A stretch of 64,000 nt of DNA. Source: Diogma glabrata. Lineage: Eukaryota; Arthropoda; Insecta; Diptera; Cylindrotomidae. The notes below the pieces were generated by a model, which saw nothing but the letters and a program-made list of their open reading frames with translations, was not told where the DNA came from and searched no databases. Of this stretch, positions 1 to 11,735 are shown one piece after another (the first letter of the stretch is position 1; the number at the start of each line of letters is the position of its first letter). A program made the translations under genes and the position numbers. The stretch covers positions 459,543,360-459,607,359 of the forward strand of contig OY856186.1 in the NCBI GenBank assembly GCA_963693315.1, written 5' to 3'.

Positions 1-380
1 CACAACAACACATTAAAAACCTTTTATGACCCAGGTTACAAAACAACATGCGTTCTGAGATGTTTTTTTAAATAATAGATAACTGTACAATAAATTATAT
101 TATATATTAAAATATGACATAGACCAACATGAAAGGATAGAGAAAAAAGATTAAACCAAGAACTTTCCATATCTAGCAGTTAACAAGAAGTAAAATTTGC
201 AGGAACAAAACTAAAATTACTTCATCATGTAACGCACTATCTGCCTCAATGATTAAAGTTCAGGAAGAAAGTGTAAATTTTATTAAAGTCTGTGGCGAAC
301 ATTTAAATTAAAAATAGCGTAGCATCATGAAGTAATATATCATAACTAAGATTGAGAGTCCTACCGTTGACTGATGGATA
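1..380 (-). mobile_element. LINE 3' end relic (minus strand)
   Basis: The minus strand carries a LINE 3' terminal region that recurs in related form at 59085-59590, 39518-39655 and 63241-63360. The shared block on the plus strand is CACAACAACACAT followed by a CCTAGGT-like stretch and then a region with GCAGGAACAAA and CATGTAACGCA. No intact coding frame is present. It is cut by the left edge of the window. Assignment as LINE tail rests on the similar CCTAGGTC tail directly after the C-terminal coding region of the degenerate LINE near 2640-2700. Confidence 0.5.
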
Positions 381-959
381 GATAACATCAGTCAAACCAA
401 TGATCCGTTCTGAACAAATCGTTGTTTGCACTGACCGATTAAAAAAAGCAATTACAAACTCATCTTTGCTTTTTATAACAGAATAGCAAATAAATTTAAA
501 TTTATTCATTAAAATTTAATTTTATTGCCAATAAATAAAATTGAAAATCAAAACATATCAAGCTGAGTATGACAAAATGTTAGACACTTGAACGAAAATA
601 ATGAAATCATTTGTTAAAATTATTGAATTAAAATGACAAGTGGGCGGTGGTGAATTCGATTGAATGGAAAAAAATGATTATTTTTAATATTTTTTTTGCG
701 CTAAGTCACCGTGACGAAGAAATTTAGATGCTATAGATATAAATTCTTTGTCATATTTAGATAAATATTTCTGGATTGTTGAAAATGTGTATATTCAAGA
801 AGAGATTATGATTTTGATTGAAATATTAGTGATGTTGTTTAGAAAACATAAAAGAATTTTATGTGGTTGATGGTACTTGATAGTTAGGGTGAGTTAATGA
901 AGAGGATTAAGGAATTGATTGATGTCTATACCCATTTTATTGTGATATCTAGATATAGC
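381..959. other. AT-rich stretch, nothing recognised
   Basis: I see no coding exon, RNA gene or clear repeat here. Homology to the LINE reverse transcriptase begins only near 980. Confidence 0.4.
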
Positions 960-2690
960 GGCCACGGTATGAATAAAGGATTTTTTGTCTAACCGATACA
1001 TTTCAGTATCTATAGATGGGTTTTCTTCTGAGTCTAAATTAATTAACGCTGATGTACCCCAAGGCTCAGTTTTATCCCCCATTCTATTTTTAATTAACTT
1101 CCCGATATGGGAAGTTATTGTTTTTGGGTCCATTTTCGAAATCGGAATTTTTATGATATCTTTACGTTTCATGACCTCCTGAAACTGTTTATACTATTTT
1201 TAGCAGGCAGTGTGTGTGTATCGCTGTATGTAGACAAATTTTTGCCCAACACTTTCTCAACAAAGGATGGGTCGATTTTAACGAAAATGGTCGCAATCGA
1301 TGTATCTCGGCGTAACTAAGAGCCCTGTCCTTTTCTAGCGAAATAAATTATTTGTTTTTTAGTGGTTTCCAAAAAACTGAAAATCATCTCTTGCAAATAT
1401 CATGAGATTAAATAATGCTATCAAGATCATGAAACTTCCATATTGTTTGTCATCATGTCAGCCATTTATAATGACATTTGTATAATAAACAATTGCTATC
1501 TTACTTTTTGAATTTTTTAAGAAAATGTGAAAAAACTACGTGTTGTTTTCGTTACGCAAACGCATGATATCTATGTAGATGAAACTTTGGTATGTAAATG
1601 AGCTGCAGACGCATACGGACTTACTTGAATGAAATGACGATTAATTGCAAGTCTTAGAAAGAGAATTTCAATTTATTAAAGTTTTAAGAAAATATCTTTA
1701 TGTTTCCTATTTAACTTAACGGGAAATTCTTGAATCTTGGCGTGGCCGCTATGGTCACACCCTACCCTACTAGTTTATATATTATTTAAAGAACTGTTGA
1801 AAATCACCAGTAACCCAATAAATAGTTTTGCAGACGACAGTATACTGCACAAGCCATTCGACCCTCTAACTTCAAAGGGTAATCTGTATGAACGAATAAA
1901 TCCCGACCGGAGAGAGGCTGCCATAAATGTTAATGATGACCTAGAAAAACCGCCGATTGGGGTGACAAAAATTTGGTCAATTTTAATTCCACTAAAACAC
2001 AGTTATCGATTGTTTCCAGATTAAAGACCGAGTCCCCAACGATATTTCAATTATTATGTTTGACAAACAAACACACGAATGTGAAACTCGTTTATTGTGA
2101 GTTAAAATAATCTATACTAGGGAACAATAATATAATGGCGATAGCAAATAGCGCGTCAAGACAACTAGGCCTCCCCAATAAATGTAAAAAAATATTTTAC
2201 TCCCTATCAATTACTCCACATTTATAAGTCCTATATTCGTCCTCGTATGGAGTATTGTTGTCAAGTTTGGGGCACTACATCTGTTTAATTCCTGACTCTT
2301 TTGTACTCTGTACACAAAGTGCTATACGTATTGTTGGTGATCGAAATTTAACATCAAATCTTGATACCCTACAACATGGTCGCACTGTTGCTGATCTTGT
2401 TGTTTTTTTATAAATATCGTCACCAGCAGTGCTCGGATGAAATCAGATCCATTATACCTCAAACATATTATTTTCTCCGTTCTACTCGTCAATCGGTTGT
2501 GCAAACAGTTAAACTGTTGAGATCACTCACTGTCATAGTGGCAAAATGCAAAGGGACTTCTTTGTCCGTATACATCGTACAAATGGAACGTTTGCCGAAT
2601 CAATAGTCTCGAGTGCCTTCAATCCACAAAGATTTAAAAAAAATGTCTACCAACACCTCAGAACGCATGTTGTTGGGGGTCCTAGGTCTT
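960..2690 (+). pseudogene. Degenerate Jockey/CR1-type LINE reverse transcriptase, interrupted
   Basis: This is a decayed non-LTR retrotransposon ORF2. At 985-1100 the translation includes VPQGSVLSPILFLIN, the classic RT block before the catalytic site. At about 1795-1850 it resumes with ITSNPINSFADDS, the FADD catalytic box. From 2220 to 2690 frames shift repeatedly, but typical C-terminal blocks can be read: an LYKSYIRPR-like segment, DTLQHGRTVADLV, FYKYR and FNPQRFKKNVYQHL. The two RT halves are separated by about 650 bp of unrelated sequence. It resembles the copy at 8889-10430. Stops and frameshifts make it non-functional. Confidence 0.8.
1101..1765. mobile_element. Insertion splitting the LINE RT
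   Basis: This block separates the VPQGSVLSP half from the FADD half of the LINE, which in intact relatives lie only about ten residues apart. It is therefore an insertion. I recognise no transposase. It contains a stretch of the kind often seen in insect repeats (GTCGATTTTAACGAAAATGG near 1270). Its exact ends and any target duplication could not be fixed by eye. Confidence 0.45.
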
Positions 2691-5111
2691 AAAATTTTAA
2701 TCCCTATTACACAACACTTTTTATTTTAAAAAAAAATTATAAAACAAAAGTTTCACACCGATTTTTTTTTATAAAATAAATCAAAAATTTCCCTAAAAAT
2801 CACAACCCAGTTTTGGTTTTCGTTTTAAAATTTTTTTGAAGTATGTATTTGATAAATCAAATTTTTATCAACAGTTTTCCACCCTTATCCTTTTTTTTAT
2901 CTAACCAAATGTGTTTAATTTAGAGCTCCGTTCGCCCGCATGAAAGGATTAGTTTTGTTAATTGGGAATTTATTTATTTTTCTGTACAAGTGTGATAACC
3001 CCAAATACTCCAGTCCCTGCTATAGTTTACGTGAGATATGACATACCACTGACAATAGCAGTAAGATATCACCAAGATATAAGGTGGTAGTGTAGGTGTT
3101 ACTCATTTTGGAGGACTGCGTCACATGATCAAGAAATATGCCAGTAGCTGGATTATTGCAACGCAATTTTTGTTTTGTTCGCGCTAATTTAAAAAAAAAA
3201 TTTATTTTATTTTTATTTTCCCGATACTAACGTGAAATATTGGCCTATATGTCAAATTTTATTATGTGATACGATTTATTGTATAGTTGTCCATTATTTT
3301 TTATCTTTTATCGTCCTTTTATCGTTCTTATCGTTCTTATCGTCCATTCTTAAAAACAGTTTACTAGTGAGAGTTTAAAACAATCTGAAATTTAAAATCA
3401 AATTTTGTATGCTAATCATTATGCTTATGTTTGAAGTGTTTTAAGTTTTTCATTATAAACTTCTCCAGTATATTAAAATAGTATATTATATACAAACTGA
3501 ATCGAAACGAACATCAATCAAAATCACTTCAAAACTACTCAAATTCAGAACGTATATCAACGGTATAAAAAATTATTCTTTTCGAATTATTCGAAAATAA
3601 AAACTTCTGTTTGCTAATTTTATAATCCTAATCGTATTATTAAAGTATAAACCCAACATAAAAGTCCTGTATTAACACGAATTTTAAATTTTTAAATAAA
3701 CAAAAATGTTTCTTCCTAAAAAGGTAGAGTATACGATATTCACAACCCTCCCAAAAATTATCAACATATTCCTTTTTCAAAAACAAAAAGTAAGCTTACG
3801 GAAAAAAAGTATAAGTAAAACGCTTTTCTCTGAAAAATTTTCTACTTTATGGGTGAAAGTGTAAATTAGTTAAGGGTTAGGATGTATGATTGCTTAAAAG
3901 TAAGGCAAATGATTCTTGTTAATTCATGTTTCGTTTCTTAGATCCCGTTTGAATTTATTAATTATGCAATTCATTTTTATTGTCATTGTCATCTATTAGT
4001 CATTTCATTATAAAACTTTAAAAAAAACATGAAATTAAAAACTAAGTTCATGTTTATGTTAATTTTGAAATTTTAACTTTTTTGATTTTGTTATGATTGA
4101 GTAAGTTAGTTTGTACGATACAAGAAAGTTATGACTTTACTTGGTTATGGTTTGTAATTTTATATACAAGGATGTATTCTATTTATGAACATCATTCATT
4201 TTATTTCTTTTCCGCCATTTGTATTATATCTGCCTTTTTTATAATCATTTAAAATCAACCCTCGGCTTACAAAAAATTGTTGTGTACACGCTCCCCAAAT
4301 AAATAACAAAAACAAATGTATAAAAATATAAAAATGAAACATTAAAAGGGAAATTTGAATGACGACGCATTGGAGACAACAAAAAATTAAGTAGAATTTT
4401 CTACTTAAGCTTATATAAACAAAGTGAGTGAAAAAAATTTCAATAATTGAAGTTCCTAAACAATTTAAATTTACTTGCTTCTTTCTTACTGTTCTGTTTG
4501 CTGCTCATAAGATTAGATGCATTGATTTCGAGCTATTTGTTGTTGCGACTTTTCTTTTTACTGCACTGAAAGGTCTGTTGACGTTGTCGTATATCAACAG
4601 ACGGCTGCATTAATTGCTCTCTCGATTACAGCCATCTCGACTTCGGTTTATATCCGTTTTTTGAATTGGTGGTCTACATCCATGTTATCTTAGACTGTAG
4701 ACTTGCCGAATGGGGAATCTTTGCACTTGCGTGCTGTAACTCCAAATGTTCAGTGGTATTACCACGTTCTCTTTTATGTATTCCGAACCGTTTTGTGATT
4801 TTTGCTTCGTGGCCTTAGAAAGCTAGTTCATGTTATTGAACAAGGTTGACGAATTTCGTTATATAGACATTCCCCAAATGATGTCAAATAATGCATCTCT
4901 ACATTGATGACTTAGATGTCAAGTTAAAAAGAATTAATTTCTATAAATTTACACAAAGTGCAGTCTAGAGATTTATTATAAAATCTACAAATAAAATTTA
5001 AATATTCTATGCCGTGGCAAATTATTTGAAATTTGGGCGGGTTTAGCTCTTAAAAAAAAAGGATTTAAAAGTAGATTTAAAATGATTTTACAATATTTCC
5101 ATTTCTTAATA
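2691..5111. other. AT-rich non-coding DNA with one dispersed repeat
   Basis: Mostly unremarkable AT-rich sequence. Positions 2985-3130 match, in inverted orientation, a segment at about 59590-59720; the shared core reads GTGAGATAT, ACCACTG, CAATRGCAGTAAGAT. A short microsatellite of TTATCG-type units lies at 3305-3350. An open frame at 4428-4613 does not begin with ATG and has no recognisable domain. Confidence 0.45.
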
Positions 5112-5502
5112 ACACCCCGGGTAAGAAAGATCTAAGGGTCCAAACATTGAACCAAGGCGGCGCCACAGCTTTTGGGGTTTGGCCAGGCTTAACATTTTCA
5201 AACGGCCTAAGCTCGAACCAAGTTTGGACTGATGTCCTGGGGCAATTTTTTTCCGAGACCTCCTTTAAATGTGTGGAAAGAGTAACATATTTAAAAATAA
5301 AGATATACATAATATGGCTTGCACATGTTTGCAATGGATTAGACTGGTGGATAACGCGTAATATAATAAAATAAATCTTGGTTCAGTATTGGCATTTACA
5401 ACTGACCCAGACTGAAACCGAAGTTAACTAGCTAAGGCTTGGCTCGCCAAAACGGGTCCGCGTTTAGTTCGTTGTTTGATATTGGCAGCTCCTACCCGGT
5501 GT
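5112..5502 (+). mobile_element. MITE-like repeat, family 1, copy 1
   Basis: A non-coding element of about 390 bp with short terminal inverted repeats: ACACCCCGGGTAAGAA at the left and CTCCTACCCGGTGT at the right. A second copy lies at 52769-53156. Shared internal blocks include CGCCACAGCTTTTGGGGTTT, TAACATTTTCAAACGGCC and AAGGCTTGGCTCGCCAA. The overlapping open frames on both strands are by-products of the repeat. The transposase that moved it is not in the window. Confidence 0.75.
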
Positions 5503-7155
5503 ACATTCAATTTAAAACTTATTGTTGTGTTATCCAAACGACACCAAGCTATTAGTTTAACTAATTAATGGTCATATAATGAACTCAAAGTTTTAATAAT
5601 ATTCCTTCTCAAAAAAGTATTGCAAAATATACTTTTTTTATCTACTACATCACTTATGACAATATGTACGCTATAAAAAAACTACCCCAATTTTAAGGTT
5701 TAAGGGTTGTTTATGTCTTTCTTTTAAATGAGAAATAAATACTTTTGCATACCTATTTGTATTTATATTTATTATTTTGGTTGAAGTCAAAATAAATATA
5801 CACCAATTTGCAATCGTTTCCTATAATACAAGAACTACAGTATAAATTTCTAGAAAAAGCTAAATTGCCAGTAATACAACTACAATGGCAAACTTTAGTC
5901 AGTTTTTAAAAGGGAGCTATGAACTATATCACCCCCTAATCACCATATTTTTTTACAAAATGTTTGTTTATTTTAATGAAACACAAAAAATATAATAAAA
6001 AACAAATATTTGTTAAAATAAAATATCAAAATCATGCTGATTATACCCAGAATCGGGTATCGTGAACTGGGGATGAGAAAAGTCGAAAATGCAAACATTT
6101 TATAGTTTAAATTTTAAAAGTGTTAGCTTACATATATGCGTGATACCAATACTGTTGGTTTTGCAAGTTGGGAAAAAGTATGTTTCGCAATATTAGACTG
6201 TTTTAGAGCACCGTGTTTGTAAAAGAACAAAATCTTCATTGGAAATATGCCAGGATTTAATTACTTTTCAGTAATAAGTTTAGCAGTAAGCTTGAACCGA
6301 GTTTCCACAACTTAAAATAACCTAAAACTAATCGCCCGCCCTCTCCTTCTCTCTAGTTTAGATCCTAATTTCCATGAAAAAAATCAGATGGATGTCGTTG
6401 TTGGCGCTATACGGTAATCCAAGATAAAATAATTGAGAGTATACGTTTCGATTTACTATGGCAATCGTGATTTGTTTAAATGATTTTTGTAGACTAACAG
6501 TAATCCGTATTGTATTGAAATTATTTTTGTTTCTTTGAAGACTTCATCGACTCACATTTAATTTATACTCAGCGTCCTACACCAATAACCTAAATACTTG
6601 AATTGATGACAACATATGTGAACCTGATTATCTCTAAAAAGGTTATCGAAATTACTGTTTATTCGAAACTTCTTTTGACTGACTGCACACATACTTTAAG
6701 TCGACTTAAAAATTTAGTTGTCTGGTTCTCTACTCGTAACACGGGATATGTTGAACTTATGTTCTAAAATCATCTCTATCGAGGAAAAGAATGTTATATT
6801 ACCGTGAATGTCACACTGATATCCTTTAAACAGTTGTCAGCGGAAATGTTGGTTTTATAACTAGTACAATGCATGTTTAGATCTTAATATTGGTCAGAGG
6901 TGCGGCATTGGTTGGAGGTCAGAGATGCGGCTTATGTGGTATCCCTATGTAACACATTATTTGCGGTTTTTGTTATGTGTTAGCAAGGATAACCGAGCTC
7001 TACTCTTGAAACAAGGTTTAATTCTATTAAATGCCACAGTCTCTTTGTATACACTTGTACCGTACTGATCTTTATTTAGTGTAATAAATCGTATTAAACA
7101 TCTGTGTTACTTAAGCAAAACAAGCTCAATACTTTCAATACTAAGAATTCTCAGT
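5503..7155. other. AT-rich stretch, nothing recognised
   Basis: No gene, RNA or clear repeat family was recognised on either strand. Confidence 0.4.
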
Positions 7156-7159
7156 TTTT

Positions 7160-8345
7160 TATTTTTAGGGTTCCGTTTTTTATACGGAACACTATTGGTG
7201 AGAGTAAAACGTGTTTTTCACATTATATCGATTATCTCGTAAACTATAAATGCTATGGACTTGAAATTTGGCATGCGTATAAAACTAATCTGTCCACATG
7301 AAATGGCGGATACAAATAAAACTAAAGTGGTTTTCGTTTGGTTTACAAGGCTGCGATGTGAGACCTTTGAGAAAATACATTTTTTTATAGATTCAAGTAG
7401 GGTATCATATGAAAGGGCTTCATTTCAGTATTCCATAAAAATTTATTTTGGAATTTTACACCTCACCATTTTTTGTATAATTTTGAATAATGACGTTTTT
7501 TTCGCGTTTTCTTACCTCGATTAGCTCCGATCGAAAGGAAATCCGATCGAAACCTATCTGATCGAAAATTTTCAAATGTACTTGGAATGATAGAAAAATT
7601 AGTACGTTTTTAATAAACAATATAAAAAAGTGTCATATTTCCATACTTAGATTTATTAAAGGGGTGGAAATGAGGAGGGTTAAAAACACTATTTAAAATG
7701 TGGTCAAGTGGGGTGTCATTTGAAAGGGCATTTAATTTAAAAAACAAAGCAATTTTTTTAGAATTTTGCGATGTCCAGTTTTTGAGCTATAGTAAAAAAA
7801 GTGCGAATTTAGACCGTTCCCCCCCGTAGAAGGGGGGGCCCTACGTTTCGACACTGATTGACAGAAAAATTTGTAAAAATTCACAGAGTTAGGAAATTTG
7901 CTAAATTTTGTACGAAAACTATAGCGAAGTCTCCAATAATTATATTTCTGTGTGTTTAGAGGACCGGGGTAAAGGGGGTAAAAAAAAACTTTTTTTTACC
8001 CAAGCGAGTGGGGTGTCATTTGAAAGAGCATCTAATTTGGAATTCGTTGCAGTTTTTTTAGAATTTTGTGGTGCCCAGTTTTTGAGTTATTGTCAAAAAA
8101 GTGCAAAATCCAGACCGTTCCCTCCCCCCCATACGTTTCGACACTGATTGACAGAAAAATTTGTAAAAATTCACAGAGTTAGGAAATTCGCTAAATTTTG
8201 TATGAAAACTATAGCGAAGTCTCCAATAATTATATTTCTGTGTGTTTAGAGGACCGGGGTAGAGGGGGTAAAAAAAAAATTTTTTTGACCCAAGCGAGTG
8301 GGGTGTCATTTGAAAGAACGTCTAATTTAAAATTCGTTGCAATTT
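7160..8345 (+). repeat. Tandem repeat, about 291-bp unit
   Basis: A divergent repeat array. The block GACACTGATTGACAGAAAAA occurs at about 7849 and 8140 (about 291 bp apart). The block GTGGGGTGTCATTTGAAAG occurs at about 7709, 8009 and 8297, with a more degenerate version near 7395. Each unit has a homopolymer-rich part with A/T and C/G runs (near 7820, 7985, 8118 and 8275). The open frames here follow the repeat period and look non-coding. Confidence 0.7.
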
Positions 8346-8888
8346 TTTTTATGAAGCAATAAAATTTTTTTTTAATTTCAAGATAAGTGCAACGTACAAA
8401 TACATAAAAATACATACATAAAAAAAGTTATGTATAGTATTATTTCATTGTTCGGAATATTTCTTATTTACGTAAATTGTTGTTTAATAGGTCATGAAAT
8501 ATTCCACAAGAATTTGTTAAATCATATTGCACACATAAAATGGCTTTCAAAGTCTCAAGTAGAGTTTCTGATTAAAAAATCCTGTATTGAGATGCTCGAG
8601 AAACATTTGTTATCTTGAGGTCTCAAATCTCCAAGAATTATTTCCACATTTTTGGAGATTTTTATTTTTTGAGAAATACTGTCGAGAATCTCGAAATTTA
8701 ACAAACCACCATAAATACGATTCAATTCTACAACAAAATTATCTTTTAGATGACTGTACCAGACGCTGAACCGTCCTGGCATACATGCTGCTTACAACTT
8801 TTCCGAGTAAAAAAAATAAACGCTTTAATTTGGAATCAACTTTATTTTATTTGATATTAATTTTAACAAAAGGAAGAACTTTTTCACT
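8346..8888. other. AT-rich stretch, nothing recognised
   Basis: Short overlapping frames exist on both strands but show no domain or codon pattern that supports a gene. Confidence 0.4.
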
Positions 8889-10430
8889 TAACCCTTAACC
8901 CCTTTCATTTGTCCTTAAGCTCGGGTCTTTACCCGTCAATGTGGAAGCTGACTAATGTTCAACCAGTCCCGAAAAAGGGCAACAAGTCTGACCCATCAAA
9001 CTATCGTCCCATTGCATTAACCTCGATACTTACTAAAGTTATGGAAAAAATTATTAATTATAAACTAATGGCATATCTCGAAAACAACAATCTTCTCCAC
9101 GACCGCCAATATGGATTTCGTAAAACACGGTCTACTGGTGACATCATGACAGTCCTCACGGAGAAATGGGGTAAAACAATTCATAACTTTGGTGAGTCTC
9201 ATAGTATTTCCCTTGACATATCCAAGGCGTTTGACAGAGTTTGGCATCGGGCCCTTAACAATAAATTAATTTCATTTGGAGTCTGCAAGACCTTGATCTG
9301 TTGGTTAGAAGATTTTTTATCCCAAAGATCTATCAGAGTAGTGCTGGATGGTGCCATGTCGGATAAATTCCCAATCCAAGCCGGTGTTCCCCAGGGTTCG
9401 GTTCTATCACCAACCCTTTTTCTGATTTTTATCAACGATTTGTTATCTATCACCACCAACCCAATATATAGCTTTGCCGACGACAGTACTATCTTCGATT
9501 CCTATTCATTTAAAAAACAGCCATCTAGTCTAACCACCAATTTTCATCGTAGAAATATGGTTGAATCCTTGGATGTAGATCTTGAATTAATCCTGGATTG
9601 GAGTAAACGGAATCTTGTGACATTTAATGCTACGAAGACGAAGTCGTGTGTTTTGTCTCATAAAACCTCGCTATATAGCTGCAATGCAACGTTTTCCAGC
9701 CAACCAATAATAAACTCGCCTACGCTTAAGCTGTTGGGTACTAATATCAATCACAAACCAAAATGGCATGATCATATTCTTTCTGTTGCAAAATTGGGAT
9801 CCCAACGACTTGGCTTCCTGCGTCGCTATAAAAGCTTTTTCTCTCCATCTGAAATTGCTACGATCTATAAGGCATATACGGTCAATCCTCGAATTCGACT
9901 CCCATATATGGGCTGCAGCACCTGAAACCTCTTTAAATTTTGTAGACAGAGTCCACAGACGTGCTTTAAAACTGATTGATGATCCAATGATAACATCGGG
10001 TATGGATTCTCTCCATCATAGAAGAGTGGTTGGAGCTCTTACACTATTCTACAGATACTACTACGGTAAATGCTTTAAAGATGTTAATGATTTAATACCA
10101 CCATTACGCAAATCGTCACGAGCCACAAGACAATCGTTGCATTCCCATAAGCATACCTTGGAGGCCTAATATGTGAGAACATCTAGCTATAATAACACCT
10201 TTCTTCCACGTTCGGAATACTGGTGGAATCGATTACCAAAAAATGTTTCCCCTGCCACACACAATCCTCAAGCTTTTAAATCAGCAGTACATCAACACTA
10301 TCGCTCTAGTCCTATCCCAAATCCCTAAATACCAACCTTTAAACTTTTCCTTTCCTATCGTTAACACGTGCATAAAGCATTAGAGGTCAATAACCTAAGT
10401 GATTAACTCGAACTATAAAAAAAAAAAAAA
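8889..10430 (+). pseudogene. 5'-truncated Jockey/CR1-type LINE with poly(A) tail
   Basis: The open frame to 9925 is a reverse transcriptase entered mid-domain. It has SNYRPIALTSILTKVMEK, the catalytic ISKAFDRVWH, the block AGVPQGSVLSPTLFLIFIND and the catalytic SFADDST, all intact. The apparent start near 8909 is only a TTG codon, so the element is truncated inside the RT with no endonuclease. Near 9873 a short indel shifts the frame; the C-terminal region continues in the next frame (IRSILEFDSHIWAAAPE, VHRRALKLIDD) to an in-frame stop at about 10167, after which homology goes on (YWWNRLPKNV, NPQAFKSAVHQHY). The 3' end is an A-run at 10417-10430. Confidence 0.88.
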
Positions 10431-11722
10431 TAAAAAATACATTTCTAAATCAATTATTTTGTTTAAAATCAAGCATAAAAATGCTTCTGCTGAATTTTGA
10501 AGTGTTTGTATATATTTGGAAATAAGGTTGTTGGATAGGATTTGGGAAATGGAAATTGAGAAACGTGGGATCTCATGACATGAAATGACATGAAAATTTG
10601 CTATTGAATCAAAATATGAAAATACAAGTAACGATTTCCAAAATTAGAGTAATTGTAAAATTATTTTAAAACTCGCCAGTTCGCAATAATATTTTGCAAA
10701 ATAATATAAAACAATTGGTTGAGGAGAGCAATGGGTTGCAATTAATTACTCCTGGACTGCAAGACTAGATGGAATTCTTTTGAAACCATGATTGAACGGT
10801 TTTAGCAAGTCAAAGCAGCAGTTGTAAAAACTTTAAATTATCTCAATTTAAATCATTTATGGAATAAAAAAAAGTTGATGTGGTTGCTTTAAATATTTTG
10901 AGCGGTATTCAAATATCCGCAAAATTAATAAAAGCTCTCAACCGTCAGGATGCCTCATTATTAACTGTAGAGGGAATCCTAAAATTTCTATTCAAATCTC
11001 TTCGGAAAAATAATTCAGAAATATGTAACCTCCAAATTGTTATTTGAAATACAATTTCTCACATCCCAGAAAATGAATATATTTAAAGCTACTAGTGGTT
11101 AGATCTAATTTTGATAAAACCTACATCCAATTATAACCGAGAGAAATGGTTCTTTATCTGAAATTTTTTGCAGTAAACGGAGAGTATGACTGAATGATAA
11201 ATCGCTAGACTGAGCGACAAAATCGCTAGACTTGTGTTGTAAAACTTTTAAATTGCAAAATTTAATTTTCAATAACGAATTTTTGAATAACGAAATTCTG
11301 TTTTCTTTTAAAAAATCAGGACATTTTTAAAATACCGCGGGACGCGGGACAAATTGTTAAAAATCGGGACTGTCCGGCCAAAAGCGGGATGTCTGGTCAC
11401 CTTACAATAACAACTTCAAGATCATGCTTCAAAAATTTTCATATACCAAAATGTGTCGAATAAATCACGGTTTTATCATGTTTTATGTCATTCACAACCT
11501 CTCTTATTCCCATCTCTAATTTTTTCTATCCTTAAAAATAGGCATCAAGAAAGTTTAATTTCTCACAATCGGTTCTTCCTTGAGATATTTCCTGACAAAG
11601 AAAAAATTGTGACATCTTTATTGAAATTTAATACTCAACTATAATACTAAATCAGCATTAATATTTAACAGTATATCTATAGAAAATTTTTAAAAGTGAA
11701 AATTTATAGATATTGTAATAAT
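10431..11722. other. AT-rich DNA with a GGGAC-rich repeat end
   Basis: No coding sequence is seen. At 11330-11405 a GC-richer patch (CGCGGGACGCGGGAC, then GGGATGTCTGGTCACCTTA) resembles 42895-43010, which has repeated GTGGGAC motifs and ends GGGACGTCTGGTCAGTTTA. These look like two relics of one dispersed repeat of unknown class. Confidence 0.4.
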
Positions 11723-11735
11723 ATTCTTATAAAAT
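11723..11735 (+). repeat. Left 13-bp direct repeat flanking the inverted array
   Basis: ATTCTTATAAAAT occurs here and again at 16629-16641, directly abutting the two ends of the 516-bp array. Inside the array neither neighbouring sequence is followed or preceded by this motif. It therefore behaves as a target-site duplication; the outer AT of each copy may be shared with the array ends. Confidence 0.7.

Noticed and set aside
4428..4613. 61-residue hydrophobic frame
   Set aside because: Begins at a GTG codon in AT-rich DNA with no promoter, splice or family support.
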